Shown here piece after piece: positions 27,328-35,233 of a stretch of DNA of 64,000 nt (positions are counted from its first letter, which is position 1; each line of letters starts with the position of its first letter). The notes beneath the pieces were generated by a model, which searched no databases, had not been told where the DNA came from, and saw only the letters and a list, made by a program, of their open reading frames with translations. Position numbers and translations under genes: made by a program. This stretch comes from Microbacterium sp. SORGH_AS_0428. GTDB lineage: Bacteria; Actinomycetota; Actinomycetes; Actinomycetales; Microbacteriaceae. The DNA is taken from the NCBI RefSeq assembly GCF_031453615.1, contig NZ_JAVIZT010000001.1:2294001-2358000 (forward strand), written 5' to 3'.

Positions 27328-28272
27328 TCAACGTCGTCCGCCGGGCGCCTGGCCCGCGGACGGCGTCGTCGTATCGACGCGGACGGCGAGCGCGGCGGTG
27401 TGGCCGCTCGTCGCGTCCCCGGTGACGGTGGCGACCTGGAGCGCGCCCGCGTCCTCGCCGAAGACGTTGTCACTGGACAGCGACACCTGGGAGAGGTTGC
27501 GGGCCGAGCCGTCGTAGGCGGCGAGCGCGTAGACGTCCGCCAGGGGCGCCTCGGGGTACGCCAGCTGCGAGGTGGCGATGGCGTTCGTCGCGTCCGTGAT
27601 GTCATCGATGCTCGGGTAGACCTCGAAGTGGATGTGGGGCCACCGGCCGGTGTAGCAGCCGGGGACGATCGAGGTGAACGTCACCTGCCCGTTCGCGTCG
27701 GCCACCTGAACGCCTCGCAGCCAGGTCTCGTCCTCGACCCCGTCGGAGTACATCGAGTAACGACCCTGTGCGTCGCAGTGCCAGGCGTAGACAGCGACGC
27801 CGGCGAAGGGCGCGTCGCCGTTCGCCATGTCGGTCACTCGGAGGGTGAAGGTCAGGGGGACTCCGTCGACCGCGGTCGAGGAGCCGATGCTCGTCCGCAG
27901 GTCGCTGCGCACGATCCCGCTCTGTTCGAGCACGTCAGGACCGTTGGAGCCGTCGCCGGGGTAGGGGCCGGCCGTCTCGTCGGGGATCTCGCCCGCGGGG
28001 AGCGTTCCCGATACCGATCCGGGCGTGACGGAGCCCGAGGGCGTCGGTGTCGCGGTCGACGTCGTGCTCGCGGAGCTCACGGGGGCGCAGGCGGCGAGAG
28101 CCGCGGTTCCCAGCCCCACTCCCACGAGTCCGAGGATGCCGCGACGGGTGATGAGGGTGCGGACATCGAACGGGGCGCCCTGGTCGACGACCTCCTCGTC
28201 CGGCCGGTCCAGCAGTCGGCCTTCGTAGGCGGGCCCTCGCGGGGTCTGCTCGGCATCCGGGATGCGTGCCAC
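27328..28272 (-). CDS. Tat-exported lipoprotein, intradiol ring-cleavage dioxygenase-like
   Basis: This 314-residue protein begins at GTG 28272 after AGGAGAAG. A 40-residue polar extension precedes a twin-arginine signal (TRRGILG, Arg43-Arg44), a hydrophobic stretch and the lipobox LAAC (Cys62), so it should be folded, exported by Tat and lipid-anchored. The mature part has the intradiol dioxygenase core: HCDAQGRYSMYS and PGCYTGRWPHIHFEVY supply the two Tyr and two His ligands of the non-haem Fe(III). Family members cleave catechol-type rings. No aromatic pathway genes are nearby, so this is probably a detoxification or scavenging enzyme at the cell surface. A Thr/Ser/Pro-rich linker follows Cys62. 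Confidence 0.88.
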   Translation of the reverse strand: MARIPDAEQTPRGPAYEGRLLDRPDEEVVDQGAPFDVRTLITRRGILGLVGVGLGTAALAACAPVSSASTTSTATPTPSGSVTPGSVSGTLPAGEIPDETAGPYPGDGSNGPDVLEQSGIVRSDLRTSIGSSTAVDGVPLTFTLRVTDMANGDAPFAGVAVYAWHCDAQGRYSMYSDGVEDETWLRGVQVADANGQVTFTSIVPGCYTGRWPHIHFEVYPSIDDITDATNAIATSQLAYPEAPLADVYALAAYDGSARNLSQVSLSSDNVFGEDAGALQVATVTGDATSGHTAALAVRVDTTTPSAGQAPGGRR

Positions 28273-28348
28273 GGTCTTCTCCTGACATGTCGGCGAGTGT
28301 TCGTCGTCCGATCGTGTCCGACGGTCTCAGGCGGACACGGTGATGCTC

Positions 28349-30016
28349 CTATACGTCGTCTATGAAGGCGTCCGTCTCCCGCATCCCGTCCGCGTCGATC
28401 TCGATGGTCGTGTCGATGCCCAGGCGGGACAGGAAGTCGTCGTCGTGGCTGACCACGATCAGTGCACCGCGGTAGGCGGAGAGCGCATCGACGAGCTGGT
28501 CGACGGTCTCGAGGTCGAGGTTGTTGGTCGGCTCGTCGAGCAGGAGCAGCTGCGGCGGCGGATCGGCGAGCAGCAGGCGTGCGAGGCAGAGTCGGAAACG
28601 CTCGCCGCCGGAGAGGGTGGCCACGGCTCGGTCGACGGTCGCGCCCCGCAGCAGGAACCGCGCCAGGCGGTTGCGCAGCTCCGAGGTGGGCACGGCGGGA
28701 GCCGCCGCGGTGACGATCGAGAGCACCGTAGCGTCATCGTCCAGCCCGTCCAGGCGCTGCGGAAGATAGCCCACCCGATCGGTGAGCAGCACCGCTCGAG
28801 CAGAACGCAGCCAGGCAGGTCCGACCTGCCGGTCGGCTTTCCGGTCCGGGCTCGTTTCGGCTGAGCCGTGCGCGGTTCTCCCCGCCAGTCGCTCGAGGAG
28901 AGTCGACTTGCCGGCGCCGTTCGCTCCGACGATCGCGATCCGCTCGGGGCCCTGCACGATCCAGGTGCGGGCGCCGTCGCCGATCTCGGCGAGGCGCCTG
29001 CCCGCCGCGACCTGCGGGTCGGGCAGATCCAGATGCACGCTCTCGTCGTCTCGCACGCGCCGCTCCGCCGTATCGAGAGCGTCGCGCGCGGCGGATTCAC
29101 GATCGGCGACCATGCCGCGGAGCTTGCCCGCCGACACCTGCGCCGCGTGCTTACGGCCACCGGCGATGATCTTGGGCACGCGCTTCTCGACCTGCGCCTT
29201 GTGTGCCGTCCTGGCGCGTCGTGCGAGCGTCGTCTCCGCCTCGATCCGCTGGCGCTTCTCGCGTCGCACGGCGGATGCGGCGGCGCGCTCGGCGGCGCGT
29301 GCCGCATCCTGCTCGTTCTCCAGATGCTCGCGCCACGCGCGGTAGCCGCCGCCGAAACGCGTCAGACGGTTTCCGTACAGCTCCGCCGTCTCCGACATCC
29401 CGTCCAGCAGCGCCACGTCGTGGCTCACGACGAGCAGGGCTCCCGGCCAGCCCGCGAGCAGATCGCGCAGCCGCGCCCGTGCCGCGCGGTCGAGATTGTT
29501 GGTCGGTTCGTCGAGAAGGGTCACCGCGGCCCGTCGGGCGCGCAACCCCGCCGTCGCGACGAGCACGGCCTCGCCTCCGGAGAGCTGCCCGATGCGCCGG
29601 TCGAGGGCATCGCCCGGGAGCCCGGCGGCGTCGAGCGCGGCGACCGCACGGGCCTCGGCGTCCCAGTCGTCGCCGATCGTGTCGAAGTGGCGCGCGTCGA
29701 CGTCGCCCGCCTCGACCGCGCGCAGCGCGGCCAGGACCTCGCCCAGGCCCAGCAGGTCGGCGACGGGCCGGTCGGCGTCGAGGGTGAGCCGCTGCGGCAG
29801 CACCGCCACGTCGCCGTCGACGCTGAGGTGACCGGATGCGGGTTGCAGCTCGCCCGCGATCAGGCGCAGCAGAGTGGTCTTGCCGGAGCCGTTGCGTCCG
29901 ACGAGGCCCGTCGTTCCGGTGCCGAACGTGCCGGAGACCTCGGTCAGAGCGGCTGTGCCGTCCGGCCAGGAGAAGGAGAGGCGGTCGAGGACGACCGCAG
30001 CGGAGAGAGCCGGCAT
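28349..30016 (-). CDS. ABC-F ATPase (ribosome-acting, possible antibiotic resistance)
   Basis: This 555-residue soluble protein has two ABC domains in one chain and no membrane segments, the ABC-F architecture. Walker A motifs are GRNGSGKTT and GANGAGKST; signatures are LSGGEAVL and LSGGERFRL; Walker B motifs end [10 protein letters not shown] in both halves. The inter-domain linker is a basic helical region (about residues 240-310, [20 protein letters not shown]) resembling the P-site tRNA interaction motif. Such proteins rescue ribosomes from drugs or stalling. The gene has a roughly 130-nt leader with an 11-codon ORF and an SD-sequestering stem, pointing to attenuation control by ribosome-targeting drugs (inference). 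The start ATG 30016 is preceded by GGGAGG. Confidence 0.93.
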   Translation of the reverse strand: MPALSAAVVLDRLSFSWPDGTAALTEVSGTFGTGTTGLVGRNGSGKTTLLRLIAGELQPASGHLSVDGDVAVLPQRLTLDADRPVADLLGLGEVLAALRAVEAGDVDARHFDTIGDDWDAEARAVAALDAAGLPGDALDRRIGQLSGGEAVLVATAGLRARRAAVTLLDEPTNNLDRAARARLRDLLAGWPGALLVVSHDVALLDGMSETAELYGNRLTRFGGGYRAWREHLENEQDAARAAERAAASAVRREKRQRIEAETTLARRARTAHKAQVEKRVPKIIAGGRKHAAQVSAGKLRGMVADRESAARDALDTAERRVRDDESVHLDLPDPQVAAGRRLAEIGDGARTWIVQGPERIAIVGANGAGKSTLLERLAGRTAHGSAETSPDRKADRQVGPAWLRSARAVLLTDRVGYLPQRLDGLDDDATVLSIVTAAAPAVPTSELRNRLARFLLRGATVDRAVATLSGGERFRLCLARLLLADPPPQLLLLDEPTNNLDLETVDQLVDALSAYRGALIVVSHDDDFLSRLGIDTTIEIDADGMRETDAFIDDV

Positions 30017-30023
30017 GGTGCCT

Positions 30024-30056
30024 CCCGGGATGTCGGTGGAAGCACTGACACCCGGG
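30024..30056 (-). promoter_or_regulatory. SD-sequestering stem ahead of ABC-F
   Basis: In the transcript CCCGGGTGTC (30056-30047) can pair with GACATCCCGGG (30034-30024), with one bulged U. The right arm shares GGG with the Shine-Dalgarno GGGAGG, so the stem would hide the ribosome-binding site. A second palindrome, GTGCCCGCGGGCAC, lies just upstream. Confidence 0.6.
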
Positions 30057-30083
30057 TGCCCGCGGGCACGGTGATCGACGGGG

Positions 30084-30119
30084 TCAGCGCGTGGACGCGA
30101 AGCCGTCGAGGAAGTACAC
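30084..30119 (-). CDS. Leader peptide [11 protein letters not shown] upstream of ABC-F
   Basis: A 12-codon frame (GTG start, TGA stop) lies in the leader of the ABC-F gene. It has AAAGG eight bases before the GTG and ends 28 nt before the attenuator stem. It encodes an 11-residue peptide ending in Ser-Thr-Arg. Position, size and the downstream SD-sequestering hairpin match leader peptides of drug-inducible resistance genes. It is too short for codon statistics, so translation is inferred. Confidence 0.5.
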   Translation of the reverse strand: MYFLDGFASTR

Positions 30120-30153
30120 CGGTTCGACCTTTCGGAAGGGGCAGGACTCCAAG

Positions 30154-30159
30154 ACCCTA
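30154..30159 (-). promoter_or_regulatory. -10 box TAGGGT of the ABC-F transcript
   Basis: On the minus strand TAGGGT lies about 35 nt upstream of the leader-peptide GTG, placing the transcript start near 30147 and giving a leader of about 130 nt. Confidence 0.5.
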
Positions 30160-30194
30160 CCGATCGCGGTGGGTGATGTCCAGACCGAGCGGGG

Positions 30195-30836
30195 TCAGCC
30201 GAGCTGCCGCTGGAGGAACGCCCGGATGTCGACGAGTTCCTCCGCGCTGACGGAGTGGCCGAGGCCGGGGTACAGGCGCCCGGTGAGATCGACGTGATCG
30301 GGCAGCCACTGCGCGGTGTGGGTGATCAGGGGAGCGGGGATCACGTCGTCGACGGAACCGCGTCCCCAGAACACCGGCGGGCGCCGCGCGGCGAGCGCCG
30401 CATCGGTGTCGAGGTCTCCCGGTGTGGCATAGCCGCTGAGGTTCACCGCGAACGCGAAGCGGTCCGGCTGCCGGCGCAGGGCCTGCAGCGAGACCGCGCC
30501 GCCCTGCGAGAACCCCAGGAGTCCGACGGTCTCGGCTGCGCTCGTGCGATCCAGCCAGGCGGTGAACGCGTCCGCGCCGGCGGTGATCGCTCGCGCGTCG
30601 CGGCCGTTCAAGCCCTCGATCGGATACCACGAGTAGCCCGGCGACGGCCACGGCGGCGCGAGCGGCGCGCGCACGGCGGCCATGCGGTACTCGGGCGGCA
30701 GGTGCGCCGCCAGCGAGAAGAGGTCGCGTTCGTCGCTCGCGTAGCCGTGCAGCAGCACGAGCAGGGGGCGATCTGCTGCGTTGTCGTCGTCGGAGAACAG
30801 CACGGCGTCGTCGTCGAGCATCGGGGTGGCATCCAT
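30195..30836 (-). CDS. Carboxylesterase/phospholipase-type alpha/beta hydrolase
   Basis: This 213-residue cytoplasmic serine hydrolase belongs to the small carboxylesterase family (abhydrolase_2, acyl-protein-thioesterase-like). The oxyanion segment is [12 protein letters not shown]; the nucleophile Ser110 is in GFSQGG; Asp164 (VDDVIP) and His194 (GLGHSV) complete the triad. Length and order are normal, and there is no signal peptide. GGAG precedes the ATG at 30836. It is divergent from the NUDIX gene across 67 bp. Physiological substrate unknown; short-chain esters or lysolipids are usual. Confidence 0.9.
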   Translation of the reverse strand: MDATPMLDDDAVLFSDDDNAADRPLLVLLHGYASDERDLFSLAAHLPPEYRMAAVRAPLAPPWPSPGYSWYPIEGLNGRDARAITAGADAFTAWLDRTSAAETVGLLGFSQGGAVSLQALRRQPDRFAFAVNLSGYATPGDLDTDAALAARRPPVFWGRGSVDDVIPAPLITHTAQWLPDHVDLTGRLYPGLGHSVSAEELVDIRAFLQRQLG

Positions 30837-30891
30837 CGCTCCATCCTGGTACCCACCACCCGCATCCGCTATCTGAGGCGGGGGTGTGGGG

Positions 30892-30897
30892 TATACA
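30892..30897 (+). promoter_or_regulatory. -10 box TATACA, leaderless start at 30904
   Basis: TATACA, six bases (GGAGAC), then ATG 30904. It sets the NUDIX start downstream of the alternative ATG at 30886. Confidence 0.5.
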
Positions 30898-30903
30898 GGA
30901 GAC

Positions 30904-31515
30904 ATGCCGGTCCGCACGCCCGATCCTGACCCCCACGAGCCCGGCGACGACTCGTCGCGCGATCCCCTGGGCCTGGGGGGTCTGCCGGGGAGTGCCGGCA
31001 ACCCGGCGTGGCTGAGCGATGTCGAGCTCGCCGAGGCGCGACGCCGACTGCCGATGCTCTACGTCGAGGCCATCCCGGTGCGCACCGACGGCATGGGTGT
31101 GGTGACCCAGGTGGGCATCCTCCTGCGGGCGACCCCGCTGGGGGAGATGACCCGCACGATCGTGTCGGGACGCGTCCGTTACGGCGAGACCGTGCGTGAC
31201 GCACTCTTCCGTCACCTCGAGAACGATCTGGGCCCGATGGCCTTCCCGCTGCTGCCGCCGAGCCCGACGCCGTTCACGGTCGCCGAGTACTTCCCCCTTC
31301 CCGGCGTGAGCGCGTTCCACGACGACCGCCAGCACGCGGTCTCGCTCGCATTCGTGGTGCCGGTCACGGGCACCTGCGAGCCGCGCCAGGACGCCCTCGA
31401 GGTGACCTGGATGGAGCCGGCGGAGGCCGCATCCGACGCCCTCGCGGCCGAGATGGAAGGCGGTCGGGGAACCCTCATCCGCCTGGGCCTCGCCAGTGTC
31501 GGCGCCCTGCGCTGA
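30904..31515 (+). CDS. NUDIX-fold protein, DUF4916-like, degenerate Nudix box
   Basis: This 203-residue protein has a disordered N-terminus (about 40 residues) and then a NUDIX-like fold. The Nudix box region reads GRVRYGETVRDALFRHLEND followed by LG. The first Gly and the spaced Glu are kept, but the metal-binding REUXEE core has become RHLEND, with His, Asn and Asp in place of three Glu. Activity may be altered or lost. DUF4916 proteins of Actinobacteria have this form. It is followed after 1 bp by an AlbA-domain membrane protein, so the two are probably co-expressed. Confidence 0.75.
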   Translation: MPVRTPDPDPHEPGDDSSRDPLGLGGLPGSAGNPAWLSDVELAEARRRLPMLYVEAIPVRTDGMGVVTQVGILLRATPLGEMTRTIVSGRVRYGETVRDALFRHLENDLGPMAFPLLPPSPTPFTVAEYFPLPGVSAFHDDRQHAVSLAFVVPVTGTCEPRQDALEVTWMEPAEAASDALAAEMEGGRGTLIRLGLASVGALR

Positions 31516-31516
31516 C

Positions 31517-32377
31517 ATGCCGCTCGCCGCATCCGCATTCCCTGCGAGTCCCTCGCTCGTCGACTTCGCCGTCGCGCTGCCGGTCGTCCTGCTCGTCGCC
31601 TACGGCATCGCGATGCTGCTGCGCCGACTGTTCGGCGAACGGCTCTCGCTCGGCACGGCGACGATGACCCTCATCGGCGTGCTCGGCGTCAGCGCCGGCG
31701 CCCTGATCTCGGGTCTGTTCATTCCGGGGCAGCGGCTGTGGATGCCCAGCACGCTGCTGCTGGCGACCGGCGCGAGTCTCGGGCTGTCCTTCCTGGTCGC
31801 GGGGGCGGTGGCCGCGGTGCGCGGGACGAGCACGATGCCGGATGCGGCGGCGGTGCTCGCCGCGGGCGAGTCAGAGCGCCGGGAGTTCAAGGAGACCGCC
31901 CGCTGGAACGTGCGCGAGTCGCGCAAGGACCCGCGCATGGAGCTGGCGGTCGCGAAGACCGTCGCGGCGTTCCTCAACTCGCGCGGCGGTGTCCTCGTGA
32001 TCGGAGCGAACGACGCAGGCGAAGCGGTGGGCCTCGAGCGCGATCTGCAGACCTTGCGCACGCCCGACCATGACAGGTTCGAGCTGTGGCTGCGCGACAT
32101 GCTCTCCACCTCGCTCGGTCGCAACGCCGCAGCGCTTCCCCGCATCCGGTTCGGGACGGCGGGCGACGGTGTCGTCGTGTGTCTCGTGCAGTGCCGGCCG
32201 GCGGGAAAACCGGTGTTCGTCACGCAGCCCAAGGACGGCGGCTCGACCCGTGAACTGTGGGTGCGGGTCGGCAACTCGTCGCGCGCGCTCGGGGTGGACG
32301 AGGCCGTCGACTACGTGGCTCGCCACTGGCGCCCGTCGGTGGCGTCGTTCGTGCTCGGACGCCCCTCCGGCGCCTGA
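31517..32377 (+). CDS. Membrane-anchored AlbA_2 (Schlafen-type) domain protein
   Basis: This 286-residue protein has three N-terminal membrane helices (about residues 12-30, 48-70 and 78-98) and then a soluble AlbA_2/Schlafen-like domain. The domain begins ESERREFKETARWN (E-x-x-E-F-K-E motif) and continues ELAVAKTVAAFLNSRGGVLVIGAND, VGLERDL and STRELWVRVGNSSRAL, all typical. AlbA_2 domains are usually soluble and bind nucleic acid or nucleotide; the fusion to a membrane anchor is less common. It begins 1 bp after the NUDIX stop and is convergent with the threonine aldolase gene. Function unknown; a membrane-associated nucleotide or RNA sensor is speculation. Confidence 0.8.
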   Translation: MPLAASAFPASPSLVDFAVALPVVLLVAYGIAMLLRRLFGERLSLGTATMTLIGVLGVSAGALISGLFIPGQRLWMPSTLLLATGASLGLSFLVAGAVAAVRGTSTMPDAAAVLAAGESERREFKETARWNVRESRKDPRMELAVAKTVAAFLNSRGGVLVIGANDAGEAVGLERDLQTLRTPDHDRFELWLRDMLSTSLGRNAAALPRIRFGTAGDGVVVCLVQCRPAGKPVFVTQPKDGGSTRELWVRVGNSSRALGVDEAVDYVARHWRPSVASFVLGRPSGA

Positions 32378-32384
32378 GCGCGCG

Positions 32385-33512
32385 TCAGCGGGTGGTCTCG
32401 CGCGCGATCGCGGTGACGAACGCGTCGATGTCGTCCTCGGTCGTGTCGAACGAGCACATCCAGCGCACCTCGCGGCGGCTTTCATCCTCCCCACCGCCAC
32501 TCGCATCATCGCTCTCGCGCTGATCCGAGCCTCCGTCGGCGGGGCCCCAGTCGTAGAACCGGAAGCTCTCGCGCAGGCGCTCCGCCACACCCTCGGGCAG
32601 GATCGCGAACAGGCCGTTGGCCTGGGTGGGATGCGTGAACGAGACGCCGCGGATCGAGCCGTCGGCGAGGCCCGCATCCACACCGCGGCGCAGGCGCTGG
32701 GCCATCGCGTTGGCGTGCGAGGCGTTGCGCAGCCAGAGATCGCCCTCGTAGAGCGCCACGAGCTGCGCCGAGACGAAACGCATCTTCGAGGCCAGCTGCA
32801 TGTTGAGCTTGCGGAGGTAGGTGAGACCGGTGGATGCGGCGGGGTCGAGCACGACGATCGCCTCCGCGCCCAGCGCGCCGTTCTTCGTGCCGCCCAGGCT
32901 CACGACGTCGACGCCCGCGTCGGTCGTGAAGGCGGCGAGCGGCACGCCGAGGGCCGCCGCCGCGTTGGAGATGCGGGCCCCGTCGAGGTGCAGCCGCATC
33001 CCGCGCTCGTGGGCGTGATCGGCGAGGGCGCGGATCTCATCCGGGGTGTAGAGCGTGCCGAGCTCGCTCGTCTGCGTGATGGAGACCACGAGGGGCTGTG
33101 CGCGGTGCTCGTCGCCCCAGCCCCAGGCCTCGCGGTCGACGAGCTCGGGGGTGAGCTTGCCGTCGGGCGAGGGGACCGTGAGCAGCTTCATGCCGCCCAC
33201 GCGCTCCGGCGCACCGCCCTCGTCGACGTTGATGTGCGCGGTGGATGCGGCGATGACCGCACCCCAGCGAGGCAGCATCGACTGCAGGCCGGTGACGTTC
33301 GCACCCGTGCCGTTGAAGACGGGGAATGCCTCCGCGCGCTCGCCGAAGTGGGCGCGGACGACCTCCTGCAGGCGGGCCGTGTAGGCGTCCTCGCCGTAGG
33401 CGATCTGGTGCCCCGCGTTGGCGGCGGCGATCGCGGCCAGCACCTCGGGGTGCACGCCGGAATAGTTGTCGGAGGCGAAGCCGCGCACGGCGGTGTCATG
33501 CAGAGTCGTCAC
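32385..33512 (-). CDS. ltaE: Low-specificity L-threonine aldolase family enzyme
   Basis: This 375-residue PLP enzyme of the beta-eliminating-lyase/threonine aldolase family splits L-threonine or allo-threonine to glycine and acetaldehyde. It opens with GFASDNYSGVHPEV and carries the PLP lysine Lys210 in SLGGTKNGALG and the HLDGARISN segment (PLP Asp and Arg). Near the C-terminus a 25-residue hydrophilic insertion rich in Gly, Asp, Ser and Glu (about residues 323-347) interrupts the strand before VRWMCSFDTT. The start is GTG 33512, eight bases after TAGATT. It is convergent with the AlbA-domain gene. Confidence 0.9.
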   Translation of the reverse strand: MTTLHDTAVRGFASDNYSGVHPEVLAAIAAANAGHQIAYGEDAYTARLQEVVRAHFGERAEAFPVFNGTGANVTGLQSMLPRWGAVIAASTAHINVDEGGAPERVGGMKLLTVPSPDGKLTPELVDREAWGWGDEHRAQPLVVSITQTSELGTLYTPDEIRALADHAHERGMRLHLDGARISNAAAALGVPLAAFTTDAGVDVVSLGGTKNGALGAEAIVVLDPAASTGLTYLRKLNMQLASKMRFVSAQLVALYEGDLWLRNASHANAMAQRLRRGVDAGLADGSIRGVSFTHPTQANGLFAILPEGVAERLRESFRFYDWGPADGGSDQRESDDASGGGEDESRREVRWMCSFDTTEDDIDAFVTAIARETTR

Positions 33513-33520
33513 AGTCGTCC

Positions 33521-33526
33521 AATCTA
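33521..33526 (-). promoter_or_regulatory. -10 box TAGATT of ltaE
   Basis: On the minus strand TAGATT lies eight bases before GTG 33512, supporting a leaderless start and excluding longer frames running into the repeat upstream. Confidence 0.5.
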
Positions 33527-33569
33527 CGTCGGGTCGCCCCCGCATCCGCACGCCGGCTGCGGCGCACCG

Positions 33570-33663
33570 TGTCCCACTTTCTGCAGAAATCGGAGCCGAA
33601 ACCTGCAGGAAGTGGGACACGGATTGCCGTAAGTGGGACATGCACTGCGGCAAGTGGGACATG
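33570..33663. repeat. Intergenic palindromic repeat family A, locus 3
   Basis: TGTCCCACTTTCTGCAG (33570-33586) is paired with CTGCAGGAAGTGGGACA (one mismatch, about 33603-33619), followed by two more direct units ending AAGTGGGACATG (33623-33642 and 33644-33663). The cluster lies in the gap between ltaE and the DUF6421-like gene, both on the minus strand. Confidence 0.85.
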
Positions 33664-33701
33664 CCGGAGGGGCGGATGCGGCGGCGGGCCGCTCGGGCGG
33701 G

Positions 33702-35150
33702 TCAGTCGGCGGCGCGGATGCCGGCGGTGGAGGCGATGACGTCGCGCATCTTCTTCTCCAGCGCCTCGTAGAACATCGACAGCGGGAACTCGTCGGTCAG
33801 CACCTGATCGGTGAAGCCCGCGGGCGGCCCCGACAGCACCTCGTCGGGAAGGCCCCGCGCCCACACGGAGGCCGGATGCGGGGTCACGACCGAGCTCACG
33901 AGTTCATACGCGGCCAGCCAGTGCGCCGTCTTCGGGCGGTCGATCGAACGCCAGTACAGCTCGTCGATCGCGTCCGCCAGCGCGACGACCGCGTCCGGGA
34001 CCTGATCCCAGTCGATGCGCAGCCGGGTGTCCGTCCAGTGCAGCACGCCGCGGCGGTGCAGCCACGCGAACAGCAGCTGGCCGCCGAGCCCGTCGTAGTT
34101 GCGCACCCGGGTGCCGGTGATCGCGAAGCGGAAGATGCGATCGAAGAGCACCGCGTACAGCACGAGTCCGGCGTGCTCCCGCATCCGTTCGTCGACGTCG
34201 CTCAGCTGCTCGCCGGCAGCGACACGCTCGTCGAGGCGCCGGCGGATCAGCACGCACTCGCGGAACGCGGTCAGATCGCACCGCAGCTCCTCCAGCGAGT
34301 ACAGGAAGTACGGCATGCGCTGCTTGATCATGAACGGGTCGAACGGCAGATCGCCGCGCATGTGGGTGCGATCGTGGATGAGATCCCACATCACGAAGGT
34401 CTGCTCGGTCAGAGCCTGATCCGTCAGCATCCGCGCCGCGTCCTCGGGCAGCTCGAGCTTCGTGATCTCGGATGCTGCCGCCACCACCCTGCGGTAGCGC
34501 GCCGCCTCTCGGTCCTGGAAGATCGCTCCCCACGTGAACGCGGGCACCTCGCGCATCGAGACGGTCTCGGGAAACAGCACGGCCGAGTTCGTGTCGTAGC
34601 CCGGCGTGAAGTCCACCAGTCGCAGCGATACGAACAGGGCGTTCGTGTACTGCGTCTCGAGCTGTGCGATGAACTCGGGCCAGATGACCTCGACGAGCAC
34701 GGCCTCGATGTACCGGTTCGGCGAGCCGTTCTGCGTGTACATCGGGAACACGACGAGGTGGCGCATCCCGTCCACCCGGTGCCGCTGCGGCTGGAAGGCG
34801 ACGAGGGCGTCGAAGAAGTCCGGCACGCCGAAGTCCTCCGCCGACCAGCGCAGGAAGTCCCCCACGAGGGCCTGCAGGTAGTCGGCGTCGTGCGGGAAGC
34901 GCGGGGCGAGCTCCTGCACGGCGGCGACGATCCGCTCGACCTCCACGCGTGCCGTCGTGCGGTCCTCCGCCTCGGGCACCGAGCCGTCCTTCGCCTGCAC
35001 TGCCTGCAGCGCGACGGCAGCGTCCTTCAGCTCGAGCCAGGCCGGATCGTCCTCCACGCCGATCGCGAGGCTCGCTGCGTCCTCGACGACCTCGGGCTCG
35101 CCGATGATCGCCTTGAGCTCACGGGAAGGGTGGGCGGCGTCGATGGACAT
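33702..35150 (-). CDS. Conserved protein of unknown function, DUF6421-like
   Basis: This 482-residue soluble protein has no signal peptide or membrane helix. I associate it tentatively with the actinobacterial DUF6421 family, for which no function is known to me. Visible features are HRVDGMRHLVVFPMYTQNGS, a conserved-looking TFVMWDLIHDRTHMRGDLPF segment with clustered His, Asp and Arg that could bind metal, and ELYWRSIDRPKTAHWLAAYEL near the C-terminus. A clear GGAGG precedes ATG 35150, and TAGCCT near 35206-35211 on the minus strand is a promoter candidate. It is therefore likely separate from the upstream pyrimidine operon. Confidence 0.7.
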   Translation of the reverse strand: MSIDAAHPSRELKAIIGEPEVVEDAASLAIGVEDDPAWLELKDAAVALQAVQAKDGSVPEAEDRTTARVEVERIVAAVQELAPRFPHDADYLQALVGDFLRWSAEDFGVPDFFDALVAFQPQRHRVDGMRHLVVFPMYTQNGSPNRYIEAVLVEVIWPEFIAQLETQYTNALFVSLRLVDFTPGYDTNSAVLFPETVSMREVPAFTWGAIFQDREAARYRRVVAAASEITKLELPEDAARMLTDQALTEQTFVMWDLIHDRTHMRGDLPFDPFMIKQRMPYFLYSLEELRCDLTAFRECVLIRRRLDERVAAGEQLSDVDERMREHAGLVLYAVLFDRIFRFAITGTRVRNYDGLGGQLLFAWLHRRGVLHWTDTRLRIDWDQVPDAVVALADAIDELYWRSIDRPKTAHWLAAYELVSSVVTPHPASVWARGLPDEVLSGPPAGFTDQVLTDEFPLSMFYEALEKKMRDVIASTAGIRAAD

Positions 35151-35233
35151 GGGAACCTCCGATCGTCGAAGTCGGCCGCGGATGCGGCGTGGTGATGGTG
35201 CGAACAGGCTACGCGGCCCGGGAGCGGGCGCGC

